64,000 bases of DNA, from contig JAWNZC010000179.1 in NCBI GenBank assembly GCA_035771165.1, forward strand, positions 1,763,501 through 1,827,500, written 5' to 3'. Positions 1 to 64,000 of this stretch are shown here, one piece after another (the first letter of the stretch is position 1; the number at the start of each line of letters is the position of its first letter). The notes under the pieces were generated by a model, which was given only the letters and a program-made list of their open reading frames with translations, made no database searches and was not told the origin of the DNA. Both the position numbers and the translations under genes were made by a program. This stretch comes from Paragorgia papillata. Its lineage: Eukaryota > Cnidaria > Anthozoa > Scleralcyonacea > Coralliidae.

Positions 1-279
1 AACAAGTGGTCGTCATTTTTTTGGGGTAAAAACCACAATTCAATCAGGGGATTAATGACATGAAATAAACACAATGGTTTTTGCTTACAACTACATTGGA
101 ACTCTTTGCAGTTGTTTTTTTAAATTGTTTAACTTCACCTGTGACCACTCGTTACCTATTCTTTAAACACCAATATTGAACTGGGACCATGTTTCTCCGA
201 TTCCACCCAAAGAGGTTTACACTTTCATTCTCTCGCAGTGACCATTTCCCTCTCACACAATCAGCAGACATTGTTTTTT
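1..279 (-). other. BET 3' untranslated region (start)
   Basis: Sequence directly after the BET stop codon on the minus strand. It is AT-rich with no open frame and no recognisable repeat. I see no AATAAA on the minus strand here, so the poly(A) site probably lies beyond the left edge. Confidence 0.6.
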
Positions 280-53928
<53,649 letters not shown>

Positions 53929-53946
53929 CCAGGGCGATGGATTCCT

Positions 53947-53976
53947 TCATAGCAAACACACTTTCCTTCCTGACAT
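53947..53976 (-). promoter_or_regulatory. Upstream ORF 1 in the BET 5' leader, overlapping a second upstream ATG
   Basis: ATG at 53976 opens a nine-codon ORF (MSGRKVCLL) ending in TGA at 53947. Its stop overlaps a second ATG at 53950 (ATGA). The second ORF (MKESIALDGK...) runs out of frame across the main start and the first splice junction and would stop seven codons into exon 2. Both have G at -3, whereas the main ATG has T at -3 and G at +4. Translational control is an inference. Confidence 0.6.
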
Positions 53977-54380
53977 TGCGTTCCTCCTGCCAAGCAGGGC
54001 TTGCCTATATGAAGCCTTCCATTGACCCCCAGCAGCGCCATTTAAACAGCCACGTCATGCTTGATCACGTGGTCAGAAAGAAGGAAAAATGCGCCAAAAC
54101 GGCAAAATATTGTTACATCATCATTACAAAATTATGAGATTGTCTTTTACCAGGGAAATTTTCGTGAAAAACTTGTATAATATAGCTATTAAGTATCAAG
54201 ATTTAATCGTGTATTTAATTTTGTTATCGACTTATCGGTAGTATTAAATTTAAAAGGCCGCTATTCTTAATAGTGGGTGCACTTCTAAAATTACGTCAAA
54301 AGCCGCAGGGGGTTTGCATATTAAGTAACTTTCGAATTCTCCCGAACTCACTGACTCAAGTGTTTGCATCAGGTAATACT

Positions 54381-55025
54381 ACTATTTGCGTTCGAGCGTT
54401 TAGCGAATAACTAGTTGTTTTCGAGTTTTGAAACAAACGTTGTCGAATGACAACTATATACGTTTGACAGATCAAATCAATGACGAATAGAGGGGGTGTA
54501 ACTTTCCGTTGTTATCGGTTCCATTTCAAGTTTCAACGGTGTGTTGATATTTTCTTAAGGGCCAACGGCAAACATGGAATACAAAATAAATGTGCTCGGC
54601 AGGTCATATCGAAGTGAACCCTTACCAGACGACCTGCGTTCGCTCATCATTTCAATTCTCACAATTTATAAGCCAAAGACAAGTTATTCCAAGCAAACGC
54701 TGCGGTCTGAAACGAACGATGACAAGTAATGAGACCTTATTCAAAAATGGCCTCCGTTAAAATTATTTTATATACATATAAATTAGCCCTTATGAACTCG
54801 TTTTCATGTGTGAAATTCAAATGAATTTTTACTTTAAAACGAAGGTCATACGGGCTAATTTATATGCACATAAAAGAATTCTAATTCGGCGGCCATTTTT
54901 GAAAGTTACACCTCCTATTCGTTATTGATTTGATGTGTCAAACGTATAGTTGTCATTGGACAACGTTAGTTTCAAAACTCGATAACAACTAGTTATTCGC
55001 TAAACGCTTGAACGCAAATGGTGGT
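54381..55025. repeat. Large inverted repeat with nested family P MITE
   Basis: Arms with GTTTAGCGAATAACTAGTTG and CAACTAGTTATTCGCTAAAC, continuing with AACTATATACGTTTGACA. A family P palindrome lies at 54738-54905 next to the right arm. Confidence 0.82.
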
Positions 55026-55684
55026 ATATATAAACACAGAAATTCGCCGTGACGTCACAACCGTGTTTGCATAGCTTGATATAAACACGGTAATTGACCA
55101 ATCACAGCACAGGAGAACAAGACGTGAAACCCAGTCTCTTATTACATATGCCCCCATAAATTGTTTGAGTTGTTTATATATAAACACGATAAAAATGTAT
55201 TAAATATCTGATTAAATACACTTTAAATATTGAAATAATGTAAAGATAACTTGCCCGTTATTGTCTTTGTTATTCTTTGGTATACTAATTCAAGTTAATT
55301 GGGTTTTCAGAATCCGGGTGAACTTGTCCAAAAAAAAAAACAACCAAAAAAAATTGTTTCCCCCCGATGATCGCCGACTGTCGATGATGAATTAAGACAA
55401 GCAAAACAAATGAAAACCGAAATCCGATGAAATAAGACAAATTAGGACCCAGTCTCCAGAAGAAAACCAAGTACTTCAATTCTCAAGCACTTCGGTTCTT
55501 CCCTTGTCCCAAATATTTCTCGCATCCAGAAACTCTTCTTTCTATATATTTCTTACACCGCATGAGCCTTTTGTTTTTCAGTAACAGCGCTATGACAATC
55601 CCTGATCGTCGCAAATGTGAGCATCGGCGATGATCGGTGATGAAATGCGACAAATAAAAAGCAGACTTTACCAAAACCTAGCTA

Positions 55685-55941
55685 CAGTCGTTGGCACCTA
55701 AGTGTGTACACCGCCCGTCAAAACATGTTTTATGTCAACGTCAAAGTTAAATATTTACCTTGGAAACGTATTAGGTTTTCATTCGATACATTCGAACCAA
55801 TGCATTATTGTCACATGAATGTGCCCTTAGCCAATCACGTCTCGCCAATCCCACGGTGTTGATTTCAAAACGGTTAACTTTGGCTTACTAATTTAGAACA
55901 TGTTTTGACGGGCGGTGTACACGCTTAGGTGCCAACGACTG
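55685..55941. mobile_element. TA-flanked palindromic MITE (Tc1/mariner-like)
   Basis: CAGTCGTTGGCACCTAAG and CTTAGGTGCCAACGACTG with TA on both sides (55683-55684, 55942-55943). Inner GTGTACACCGCCCGTCAAAA arms; TIR about 50 bp. Confidence 0.88.
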
Positions 55942-56224
55942 TAGTTGTATGTTGTTGGTTAATAACGTCATCACTACTTCTATGAAGATAAGCATGAGAC
56001 CTGTCTTATCAACGATCACCCCTGGTAAAGACACTAGATCAAAAGGACCCGCGTAAAGTTTCCGCTTACGTTCTCACGTACTTGCGTCAGACTCACTAGC
56101 CCCATATTCTTTCCATGCGCGGTTGGGTTTCCCCCCCCCCAAGTAGCTCATTTCTTTCGTCAAGGAGTCTCTGAGATCTGTCTAGTTGCTTCCGCCAAGA
56201 GGTTATGTCTTCACCATTGCATGT

Positions 56225-56385
<161 letters not shown>

Positions 56386-56473
56386 GAATATCTCACAAAG
56401 TACTGCACAGGTTTTCATGAAAGTTTGTGGAAAGATTTATCACACCAAGAATCAATTAAATGCACGAATCAAT

Positions 56474-56785
56474 CGGCCATTTCCCAAAAGAGTTGAAGAC
56501 TGGTGACGGGTTGGGAACGCTAGGGTACTTGGGATCGTTTGGAGGGACAGATTTCATGCTTCGTAGCGTAAGCACAATGAAACTGTCCCTCCAAACGATC
56601 CCAAGAACGCCAGCGCTCAATGCGGTTATAAATCCATGTCCTATATTCACGAATTTATTGGTTAGGATTAGGGTGTGTGTTGGGGTCAGGCTTTCATGAA
56701 GTACCTGGGTTATTTAGGACATGGAATTATTACCCTCAATGCTCTTTACTAGTCTTCGACTCTTTTGGGAAATGGCCAATTAGTC
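56474..56785. repeat. Inverted repeat with GGCCATTTCCCAAAAGAGTT arms
   Basis: Outer arms GGCCATTTCCCAAAAGAGTT and AACTCTTTTGGGAAATGGCC-type sequence. An inner hairpin pairs TGGGATCGTTTGGAGGGACA with its inverse at 56582. Confidence 0.8.
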
Positions 56786-57412
56786 AGACGACGAGCAATC
56801 TGAAAGTACGTTCTAAGATTCCGAAAGTGATAACCGAACATTGAAAGTCACGAGTTTATGTCACGACAGTCACGATATACGTATGCCAGGTACGTTGTTT
56901 AAAATAGCCATACAATAAATCTCTTATTATAATAATTTTATCGGGCATTGTGGTGTACTTTGCGGGCTAAAATGGAGAATTCAGCGGGCGGGGCTAAAAC
57001 ATATTTTAGCCCACTGATCTGGGCCTATCATTATTGGTCTGTTGTTTATGGAATTGTATACTTTTCTTGTCAATACTTTGGAGCGAAGATTGTTTTGATG
57101 ACAAATGTTGCGTTTTTCTCCCAAGTTAGATGTAAGTTATGAGTTATGTAAATATTTAATGCAATGAAATACACGCCGACGCGAAGGTGGCACTGTTTAA
57201 GATACTGCATGTTTACCGTATACTGACTGTCTTTGATTTTTCCCTAAATGTCCAATACAATTATTATAATAGTAATGGTAATAGAGTTGATGTTCTTGGG
57301 CATAAATATGTTTTGGGCCCTTCTCAGAGCGAATGTTAACCCTCGCCTTCGGCTAAAATGAGTCTGAGTTGGATTAAAAACATATTTATGCACGCGAACA
57401 TCAACTCGTTAA

Positions 57413-57633
57413 GCCCTAATCAAACGAGAACGCAAGTCATCGCAAGTTGGCAGTCACGCTATCTCAGCCAGCCGCTCTGAATAATTTCCCGAAAATATCA
57501 TGTACCGTGAGAAAGTTAAAACTTGTTTAAAACACTCATGAAACCTTTATTTTGTTAATTTGGGTGTTCAAACTACCGCCACAGAAATTCTGACTACCAA
57601 CTTGCGATGACTTGCGTTCTCGTTTGATTAGCT
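57413..57633. mobile_element. Family J MITE, copy 1
   Basis: Starts AAGCCCTAATCAAACGAGAA and ends with AACTTGCGATGACTTGCGTT then CTCGTTTGATTAG. The interior has TTTCCCGAAAATATCATGTA and AAACACTCATGAAACC. Confidence 0.9.
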
Positions 57634-57812
57634 TTATTTATATTAACCTCAACTGCTTGGTTATTACGTAATCACGGAAAATATCAGGCCTCGGTCTTTT
57701 ATGTACATGTACAGACGTCGCCGTGTCAGTGTGGGCTCGGTCCGTACTGTCAAGACCTCGGTCTGATGTTTTCCCGTAATGACCACACTCTCGATTAATA
57801 GAAAGTTATTAA

Positions 57813-59153
57813 AGTGCCTATAGTCGAGGAGGAGAAGCGAGAAAACGTCGACCACGTAGCACCCCCACTACACAATAGTTTTGACTCCAGATTATAATAG
57901 GCTGATACCCATAGAACATTGCTAGGTCAGTCGTACTCACAAATTGTGGGGTCAGTGGCCTGCTACATAGAGGGGGTGGGTGGTCCTTTAGATAGACAGA
58001 CTTAAAGTGCACATGAAACGAAAATTAACTTTGTCTTATTTGAAAGAACACTTAAAATGAGAGAGTAACATCTTTTGCAGTTTTTCGTTTCCTTGCTTCG
58101 TTGTTGAGATATTTCAGTTTGTTTGAAATGTAAATTAAACGACTTGACGTCACATGTGCATAATGAGTTATCAGAGAAGGTTATATATCTTTGCTATTAT
58201 CAAACATAATCACTTGAAAATTCTACATGTTTGGCGTTGTGAGAGAAACACACGCACATACTTCCTTCGAATTAAGTTTGGTATGATAATAGCAAAGATA
58301 TATAACCTTCTCTGATAACTCATTATGCACATGTGACGTCAAGTTGTTTAATTTACATTTCAAACAAACTGAAATATCTCAACAACGAAGCAAGGAAACG
58401 AAAAACTGCAAAAGATGTTACTCTCTCATTTTAAGTGTTCTTTCAAATAAGACAAACTTAATTTTCGTTTCATGTGCACTTTAAGTCTGTCAATGTAAAG
58501 GACCACCCACCCCCTCTATGTAGCAGGCCACTGACCCCACAATTTGCGAGTACGACTGACCTAGTAATGTTCTATGGGTATCAGCCTATTATAATCTGGA
58601 GTCAAAACTATTATGTAGTGGGGGTGTTACGTGGCCGACGTTTTCTCGCTTCTCCTCCTCGACTACTATGACACGAAAATTAAGTTTGTCTTACTTGAAA
58701 GAACTCTTAAAACGGCAAAGTAACATCTTTCGCAGATTTTCGTTTCCTTGTTTCGTTTTTGAGATATTTCAGTTTGTTTGATATGTAAATTTAACTTATA
58801 AGATAACTTTACGTCACAGTTTGCATAATGACTTATCGCAAAAGATTATATATCTGTTATTGCCAAACAAAAACACTCAAAATTTACAGACTCTGTTGTA
58901 GGAGAAACACTCGCACATGCTTCCTCACTCGCCAAGTGCTTTTGTTCGATAATAACAAAGATATAGAACACTTTGCGATAACTCATTATGCAAACTGTGA
59001 CGTAAAGTTATCTTATAAGTCAAATTTACATATCAAACAAACTGAAATATCTCAAAAACGAAGCAAGGAAACCAAAAACTGCAAAATATGTTACTCTATC
59101 ATTTCAAGTGTTCTTTTAAATAAGACAAACTTAATTTTCGTTTCATAGGCACT
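57813..59153. mobile_element. TTAA-flanked family A element split by family C copy 2
   Basis: TTAA at 57809-57812 and 59154-59157. The left end is only AGTGCCTA before the insertion; the rest (ATGACACGAAAATTAAG onward) follows from 58669 to 59153. Confidence 0.9.
57821..58665. mobile_element. Composite palindromic element (family C, copy 2) with a family A core
   Basis: Same arms and same TTAA-bounded core (58006-58480) as copy 1. 3-bp duplication CTA (57818-57820, 58666-58668). It is itself inserted in another family A element. Confidence 0.93.
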
Positions 59154-59441
59154 TTAAACAAAGTTAAATAAAATTTAATACATACAATTTACTCCAAGCA
59201 GAAGAAATACGTTTGTCAAATACAGTAGCAGCATTGTTAAATCATAGAAACTAATGAATGAAAAACAAAACAAAAAATTATACAGTCTCGTAACTAACGA
59301 GAATAAAAAAAACACACAACTAAATACACATAACAATTTAATGTCTGTTTTTGTAATTATGTACTGTACAAGCTCCCTCAACATAAAACCAAACATTCAT
59401 CTTTGAACATAACCAATATATAGCTATGTTACATATTTGTT

Positions 59442-59559
59442 TCAATTTTTATAATGACTCTTGGCTGGCCGTGGGCGTTGACTCGGTGCACGTCCGCGTT
59501 GCGCTGCCGCCTGCAACTGGATTTGGTAGGCCATTGGATGGATTTTAAAGCCAAACAAT
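59442..59559 (-). CDS. CSNK2B: CSNK2B last exon: FGFKIHP motif and basic tail
   Basis: [19 protein letters not shown] is the conserved C-terminal segment that contacts the catalytic subunit region. It then ends in [19 protein letters not shown] and TGA at 59442. The 3' UTR contains ATTAAA on the minus strand near 59337 and 59178, which could serve as poly(A) signals. Confidence 0.95.
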
Positions 59560-62500
59560 CTGCAAAGGACAAGAGAGATGAATTAATAACTATATCAATT
59601 ATGAAATATTAGATTAGTCTGCGTTTATTTAGCTCCCTTAATATTTTTAAGAAGAGAAGGAAAGGGACGGGACGGAACGAGACGCGAAGAGACGCGAAGA
59701 GACGCGAAGAGACGCGAAGAGAAGAGAAGAGAAGAGAAGAGAAGAGAAGAGAAGAGAAGAGAAGAGAAGAGAAGAGAAGAGAAGAGAAGAGAAGAGAAGA
59801 GAAGAGAAGAGAAGAGAAGAGAAGAGAAGAGAAGAGAAGAGAAGAGAAGAGAAGAGAAGAGAAGAGAAGAGAAGAGAAGAGAAGAGAAGAGAAGAGAAGA
59901 GAAGAGAAGAGAAGAGAAGAGAAGAGAAGAGAAGAGAAGAGAAGAGAAGAGACGAGACGAGACGAGACGAGACGAGACGAGACGAGACGAGACGAGACGA
60001 GACGAGACGAGACAAGACAAGACAAGACGAGATGCAAATTTTTAAAAAATTAACAAACATGAGTTTTCCGGGTAAAAAATTATTCGGTCTACAGAATTTT
60101 TTTTAAATCGGCCTTGATTACTCATACTTCAAGAAAAGTTTTAATGAAAAAAAATGGGAGGTCACCAAAGATTTTTTCGAATTAAATTAGTTTGAAGGGT
60201 AATTGGCAGCCATTTTGAAACGTCATTGTTGCCATAGCAACAACTGTTGCTATTTATTTGGTAACAGTTTTTGATTGTCAAAATGTTTAACTACAGTACA
60301 AAAGCAGTAAAATACCCCGGTATGCATAACATTTAGTTTTATTCTTTTTCCGAATTGTTTATGCACGTGTTTTGGACTCTCAAACTTGTATTTTCCATTT
60401 TTCAAGAAATTGTATGGAGCCACCTTAAACCAACCTTGGCACAAACTGGTTAGGACTTTTTTTCGGTCTATATTCTGGATGTACCATGAACAACATGTGT
60501 GGGAAACCAGTACCAAAGTAGGCACCATCCGTGTGGTGATGTCTTGAAGACTTGGGAGTGTAAACATCCATGCACTTGGGACAGTAAAGTTTGACCATTG
60601 CCTCACCAGGAACATCTGACAAGCCTTTTATCAAGAACAAAAAAAAATTTTTTCCACGTTAGTAAAGCGTTTTCAGCTTGAAGCTTGAAAACTGTACAAG
60701 CTGTCAAAACTCAGAGCTCCAGACGGAACACAAGTTCAAGTTCATCTATTTAGTCACGATAAGTATTACGATTATTTAATCTATTACAATTATCTGATCA
60801 CTGCAGTAAACGCTGATGAGGTCGTGAATTTCTAAGCATTGATTTTGCAGGGAGGAAAACTGGAGGAAAACTGGAGCTCCCGGTGAAAAACACTCGAGAC
60901 ACAGGAGAGAACCAACAGCTCTACTCACATGAAGCTAAAGCCCTAATCAAACGAGAACGCAAGTTATCGCAAGTTGGCAGTCACGCTACCTCAGCCAGCC
61001 GCTCTGAATAATTTCCCGAAAATATTATGTACCGTGACAAAGTTAAAACTTGTTTAAAACACTCATGAAACCTTTATTTTGTTAATTTGGGTGTTCGAAC
61101 GACCGCCACAGAAATCTGTGACTGCCAACTTGCGATGACTTGCGTTCTCGTTTGATTAGGGCTTAAGGCAGTCACCCATCCAAGTACTAACCCCATTCGA
61201 CGGGGCTCAACTTCAGTGGTGAGAGGCAGCGCGCTGAACGGCTGTGTCTCCCACAACACTAATCATAATACAATGTTTCAATGACACAATGCGACTTGTA
61301 TAGTCCAAGTACTTGTGACACGCGTACGGTTTGACTCGTTCCCAGGTGTAAATATCGTAAACTACCTCCGTCAGTGGCGCAACTAGGCATCTGGGGGCCC
61401 GTGGGATTGATTACTTTGGGGGTCCTTTCCGATTTAGTGACCACATTTCTAGGGAGCTTCGGGGGCATGCTCCCCCGGAAAATATTTGAATCTAGGGTCT
61501 CTGAAATGGCATTTCCTGCACTTTGAGGGCACTTTTGAGCAAAATCTAATCACTCACACTCCGATTCAAAATCTGTTAAAGTGGGCAGATTATTTGAATA
61601 GATTCATAAAATGTTCAGGGGACTTCAGTGAAAATTCCCACGCCCGTTCATTTTCAGTCTTTACTATAATTCTATAAATCTGTCACACATAAATAGATCT
61701 TTAATGAAGGGGGCGGATCTAACTTTTGTCTGAATGTCAAAGTTCACACTAGCAACATAACCACATTCGCAAAGGCAAAAACCACGTTATGTTGATGATT
61801 TATGTCAGCAGTCTGAAACACAACATAACGACATAGTTGGAAGACATGATAATAATATAATGTCACGACACGATAATAATAATGACGTCACAAAATACTC
61901 GGGGCCCCTAATTAATTCCTTTTGCTCGGGGCCCGTGGGGTTTACCCACCTTTCCCACTCAGTAGTTGCGCTACTGACCTCCGTCTACCATCTGAGTTCC
62001 AGTGGCTCGATGGTTAGAGTGTCTGGCTATAGCACTCGGAGGGTCGAGCGTTGGAGTCCCGTCTGGAGCTCAGAGTTTGACTACATATACGACAGCTTGT
62101 ACAGCAAAAACAACTGAAACTTACACTATGCCATGGTGTATGTATGATCAGAAAAGCTCATTTCGCTGGTTTAACCCTTTGAGGCCTGGCGTTGGCCAGA
62201 GTAAACCTTAAAGCCCTAATCAAACGAGAACGCAAGTCATCGCAAGTTGGCAGTCACAAATTTCTGTGGCGGTCGTTTGAACACCCAAATTAACAAAATA
62301 AAGGTTTCATGAGTGTTTTAAACAAGTTTTAACTTTGTCACGGTACATAATATTTTCGGGAAATTATTTAGAGCGCCTGGCTGAGATAGCGTGACTGCCA
62401 ACTTGCGATGACTTGCGTTCTCGTTTGATTTGGGCTTAAAGGCTCCTCGTCGGGCTTCAACGTGTTATGATTAGAATTTTGTGTCAAGGCTTATGGCTAG

Positions 62501-63740
62501 GATTAGTGTTAGAATTAGTATTACAATTAGTATTATTATGATAAAATATTTACGCAATGTCGCTCTGAAGCCAGCGAAAATAACCTCTTCTAGTATGATC
62601 AGGGTTTACAGTACTTTCTTATTCATAATTTCTTTTCAGGAAAAATCAAAATTTGAGTTTTAGAGTAAAATTTAGATACTACAGTTCAGCAGGGTAAAAG
62701 GCTTTCTATAATGTTTTCTCCTTTAAATGCAATTCTCTGGTATAGTTTATACTTTATTTTACAGGGCACATTAATGATAATGCCATGTCCATCAATTATG
62801 CAGTGCGCATCAATGTTATGCCGTGCGTATCCATGTTATGCCGTGCGCATCAATGCTATATGCAGTGCGTATGTTATGCCCTGGGCTTCAATGTTATGCC
62901 CTGGGCTTCAATGTTATGCCGTGGGCATCAATGTTGTGCAGTGCGCATCAATGTTATGCCGTGCGCATCCATGTTATGCCGTGCGCATCAATGCTATATG
63001 CAGTGCGATGTGCGCATCAATGTTATGCCGTGCGCATCAATGCTATATGCAGTGCGTATGTTATGCCCTGGGCTTCAATGTTATGCCGTGGGCACCAATG
63101 TTGTGCCGTGCCCATCAATGTTATGCCGTGCCCATCAATGTTATGCCGTGCGCATCAATGTTATGCCGTGCCCATCAATGTTATGCCGTGCGCATCAATG
63201 TTATGCCGTGCGCATCAATGTTATGCTGTGCGCATCAATGTTATACCCTGGGCATCAATTGTTGTGCCCTGGGCATCAATGTTATGCAGCGCGCATCAAT
63301 GTTATGCCCTGGGCATCAATGTTATGCCGTGCGTATCGATATTATGCCCTGGGCATCAATGTTACGCCGTGCGCATCAATATTATGCCGTGCGTATCAAT
63401 GTTATGCCGTGCGCATCAATGTTATGCCGTGCGCATCAATGTTATACCCTGGGCATCAATTGTTGTGCCCTGGGCATCAATGTTATGCCGTGCGCATCAA
63501 TGTTATGCAGTGCGCATCAATATTATGCCGTGCGAATCAATGTTATGCCGTGCGCATCAATGTTATGCAGTGCGCATCAATGTTATAAGGTAGTAACGTG
63601 CGCATCAATGTTATGCCGTGCATTCCGCCGTTAGCATTAATATTTTACCGTGTTAGGTACTTACCAATTGGTAGTGCAGGTTGGTTTTCACAATAAACTC
63701 TGTAACAATACCCAAAGTCACCATTCTGATATTTTTCAAG
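59442..63740 (-). CDS. CSNK2B: Protein kinase CK2 regulatory subunit beta, 3' part (5' exons beyond right edge)
   Basis: CK2beta forms the dimeric core of the CK2 tetramer and directs substrate choice. Visible exons: 63740-63665, 60624-60435, 59559-59442; all junctions are GT/AG and in frame. The zinc finger is complete: Cys in GYCYRVYC and in [27 protein letters not shown] and [15 protein letters not shown] are nearly identical to the human protein. The first half (Met1 to about residue 100, including the N-terminal autophosphorylation site and acidic loop) lies to the right of the window. The C-terminal tail after QLQAAA ([19 protein letters not shown]) is longer and far more basic than the human one. 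Same strand as the BET gene and 5.5 kb upstream of it. Confidence 0.96.
59690..60032. repeat. Homopurine pentanucleotide array (GAAGA, GACGA, GACAA)
   Basis: GACGCGAAGA units, then about 48 GAAGA units (59710-59950), then GACGA and GACAA. It lies 130 bp from the last CSNK2B exon, in the intron. L-F-S-S frames are artefacts. Confidence 0.97.
60042..60428. mobile_element. Family E right-half copy abutting the GAAGA array
   Basis: Same GAAGGGTAATTGGCAGCCAT to GGAGCCACCTTAA block as at 19.4 and 31.2 kb. The left half is absent; the pentanucleotide array begins exactly where it would be. The right end is 7 bp from the CSNK2B exon donor. Confidence 0.85.
60435..60624 (-). CDS. CSNK2B: CSNK2B internal exon: second zinc-finger cysteines and dimer core
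   Basis: Begins [20 protein letters not shown] and ends PNQFVPR. It carries the second Cys pair and the conserved [16 protein letters not shown] block. Acceptor ataaaag, donor CCAAG|gttggt. The Arg codon is split across the junction (AG|A). Confidence 0.97.
60915..61262 (-). mobile_element. 5S-derived SINE split by family J
   Basis: Minus strand GGGGTTAGTACTTGGATGGG and TGACTGCC (61167-61195) match 5S rRNA. GCGCGCTGCCTCTCACCACT (61214-61233) is upstream in the SINE head. Confidence 0.75.
60938..61166. mobile_element. Family J MITE, copy 2, inside a 5S-derived SINE
   Basis: Same ends and interior as copy 1. The left flank CTACTCACATGAAGCTA and right flank AGGCAGTCACCCATCCAAGT belong to one interrupted SINE. 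Confidence 0.92.
61990..62215 (+). mobile_element. tRNA-like SINE fragment
   Basis: AGTGGCTCGATGGTTAGAGT is A-box-like and GAGCGTTGGAGTCCCGTCT is a degraded B box, spaced as in a tRNA. A non-tRNA body follows. Not a functional tRNA by eye. Confidence 0.6.
62210..62441. mobile_element. Family J MITE, copy 3 (inverted)
   Basis: Same family in the opposite orientation: AAGCCCTAATCAAACGAGAA start, interior TTACTTTGTCACGG-type sequence reversed, TCGTTTGATTTGGGCTTA end. A partial fourth copy lies near 35500-35685. Confidence 0.9.
62785..63620. repeat. 20-bp minisatellite (CAATGTTATGCCGTGCGCAT) in a CSNK2B intron
   Basis: About 40 units with variant words (CCCTGGGC, CAGTGCGC, CTATATGCAGTG). Because 20 is not a multiple of 3 and units lack stops on the plus strand, all three plus frames stay open for 256-307 codons. 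Not genes: no codon bias, antisense to CSNK2B, intronic. Confidence 0.95.
63665..63740 (-). CDS. CSNK2B: CSNK2B internal exon: first zinc-finger cysteines
   Basis: Encodes [20 protein letters not shown] then PALPI, with the first two zinc-binding Cys. Acceptor ttcttttag at 63741, donor ATTG|gtaagt. The upstream exon is outside the window. Confidence 0.96.
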
Positions 63741-64000
63741 CTAAAAGAAAGCAACACCTATATTGTAACACAAGTGGCATAACAAAGGCAAAATAATGAA
63801 GGCGCACACAACCACTAGTGGTTCTCAACCACAGCAGCTGAAAAATCTTTCAAAATCGAAGGGGTTTTTTTTATCCTCACTGGAAACAATTCCTATTGTG
63901 CCAAATCATAACAAAATATTGCGAGACAAGTTGCTGAAGGGGTGTTGCACGGTGAAACACTGAAACAAATTGTTGCAATCGTTGCAAAAGTAGAACCCGA

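Noticed and set aside
62000..62075. Functional tRNA gene
   Set aside because: A-box-like and B-box-like words are present, but I cannot fold an acceptor stem or anticodon arm; SINE body follows.
62711..63634. Three overlapping 256-307 aa plus-strand ORFs
   Set aside because: All three frames are open because the 20-bp unit lacks stops; antisense in a CSNK2B intron.

Overview
This window is eukaryotic, and almost certainly from an invertebrate animal. A cnidarian (anthozoan type) is my best guess, because the introns are packed with palindromic MITEs, 5S-derived and tRNA-derived SINEs and large microsatellites; the genus cannot be fixed from this sequence. I found two real protein-coding genes, both on the minus strand. 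Nearly all other open reading frames are translations of simple repeats or transposon debris.

Gene 1 (280-53928, minus) is a complete long-form BET bromodomain gene (BRD2/3/4, fs(1)h type). I assembled 26 coding exons by hand. Every junction has GT/AG ends and compatible phase, and the total is 3630 nt (1209 codons plus stop) with no frame break. Order: short N-terminus after two upstream ORFs (53.9 kb); BD1 (53.3-48.0 kb); basic linker (47.3-44.1 kb); BD2 (38.6-30.1 kb); acidic Ser/Asp/Glu cluster; motif B and Lys-rich stretch (27 kb); NET/ET domain (26.0-23.9 kb); Ser-rich SEED-like tract (19 kb); Pro-rich and K-D-K repeat region (8.0-7.4 kb); and the C-terminal helix with the P-TEFb-interaction motif (5.1-0.3 kb).

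Gene 2 (59442-63740 and beyond the right edge, minus) is the 3' part of CSNK2B, the regulatory beta subunit of protein kinase CK2. Three exons carry the zinc finger and the dimer region. The two genes are head-to-tail, about 5.5 kb apart, with no other gene between them. CK2 is known to phosphorylate the acidic Ser cluster of BRD4, and both families have members in the human 6p21 MHC region, so this linkage is notable.

The remainder is repeats: at least two families of TTAA-flanked palindromic MITEs, a composite palindrome carrying one of them in its centre (two copies, 3-bp target duplications), hAT-type elements with 8-bp duplications, long-TIR elements with 9-10 bp duplications (one inside the B box of a tRNA-derived SINE), a 15-bp minisatellite with a 209-bp higher-order period, two 20-bp minisatellites, and several block-structured pentanucleotide and tetranucleotide arrays. 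I saw no CRISPR, no bacterial features and no convincing functional tRNA or rRNA gene. I found no clearly new biological system; the most interesting points are the BET-CK2beta linkage, isoform-determining signals in the BET gene, and the nested element architecture.
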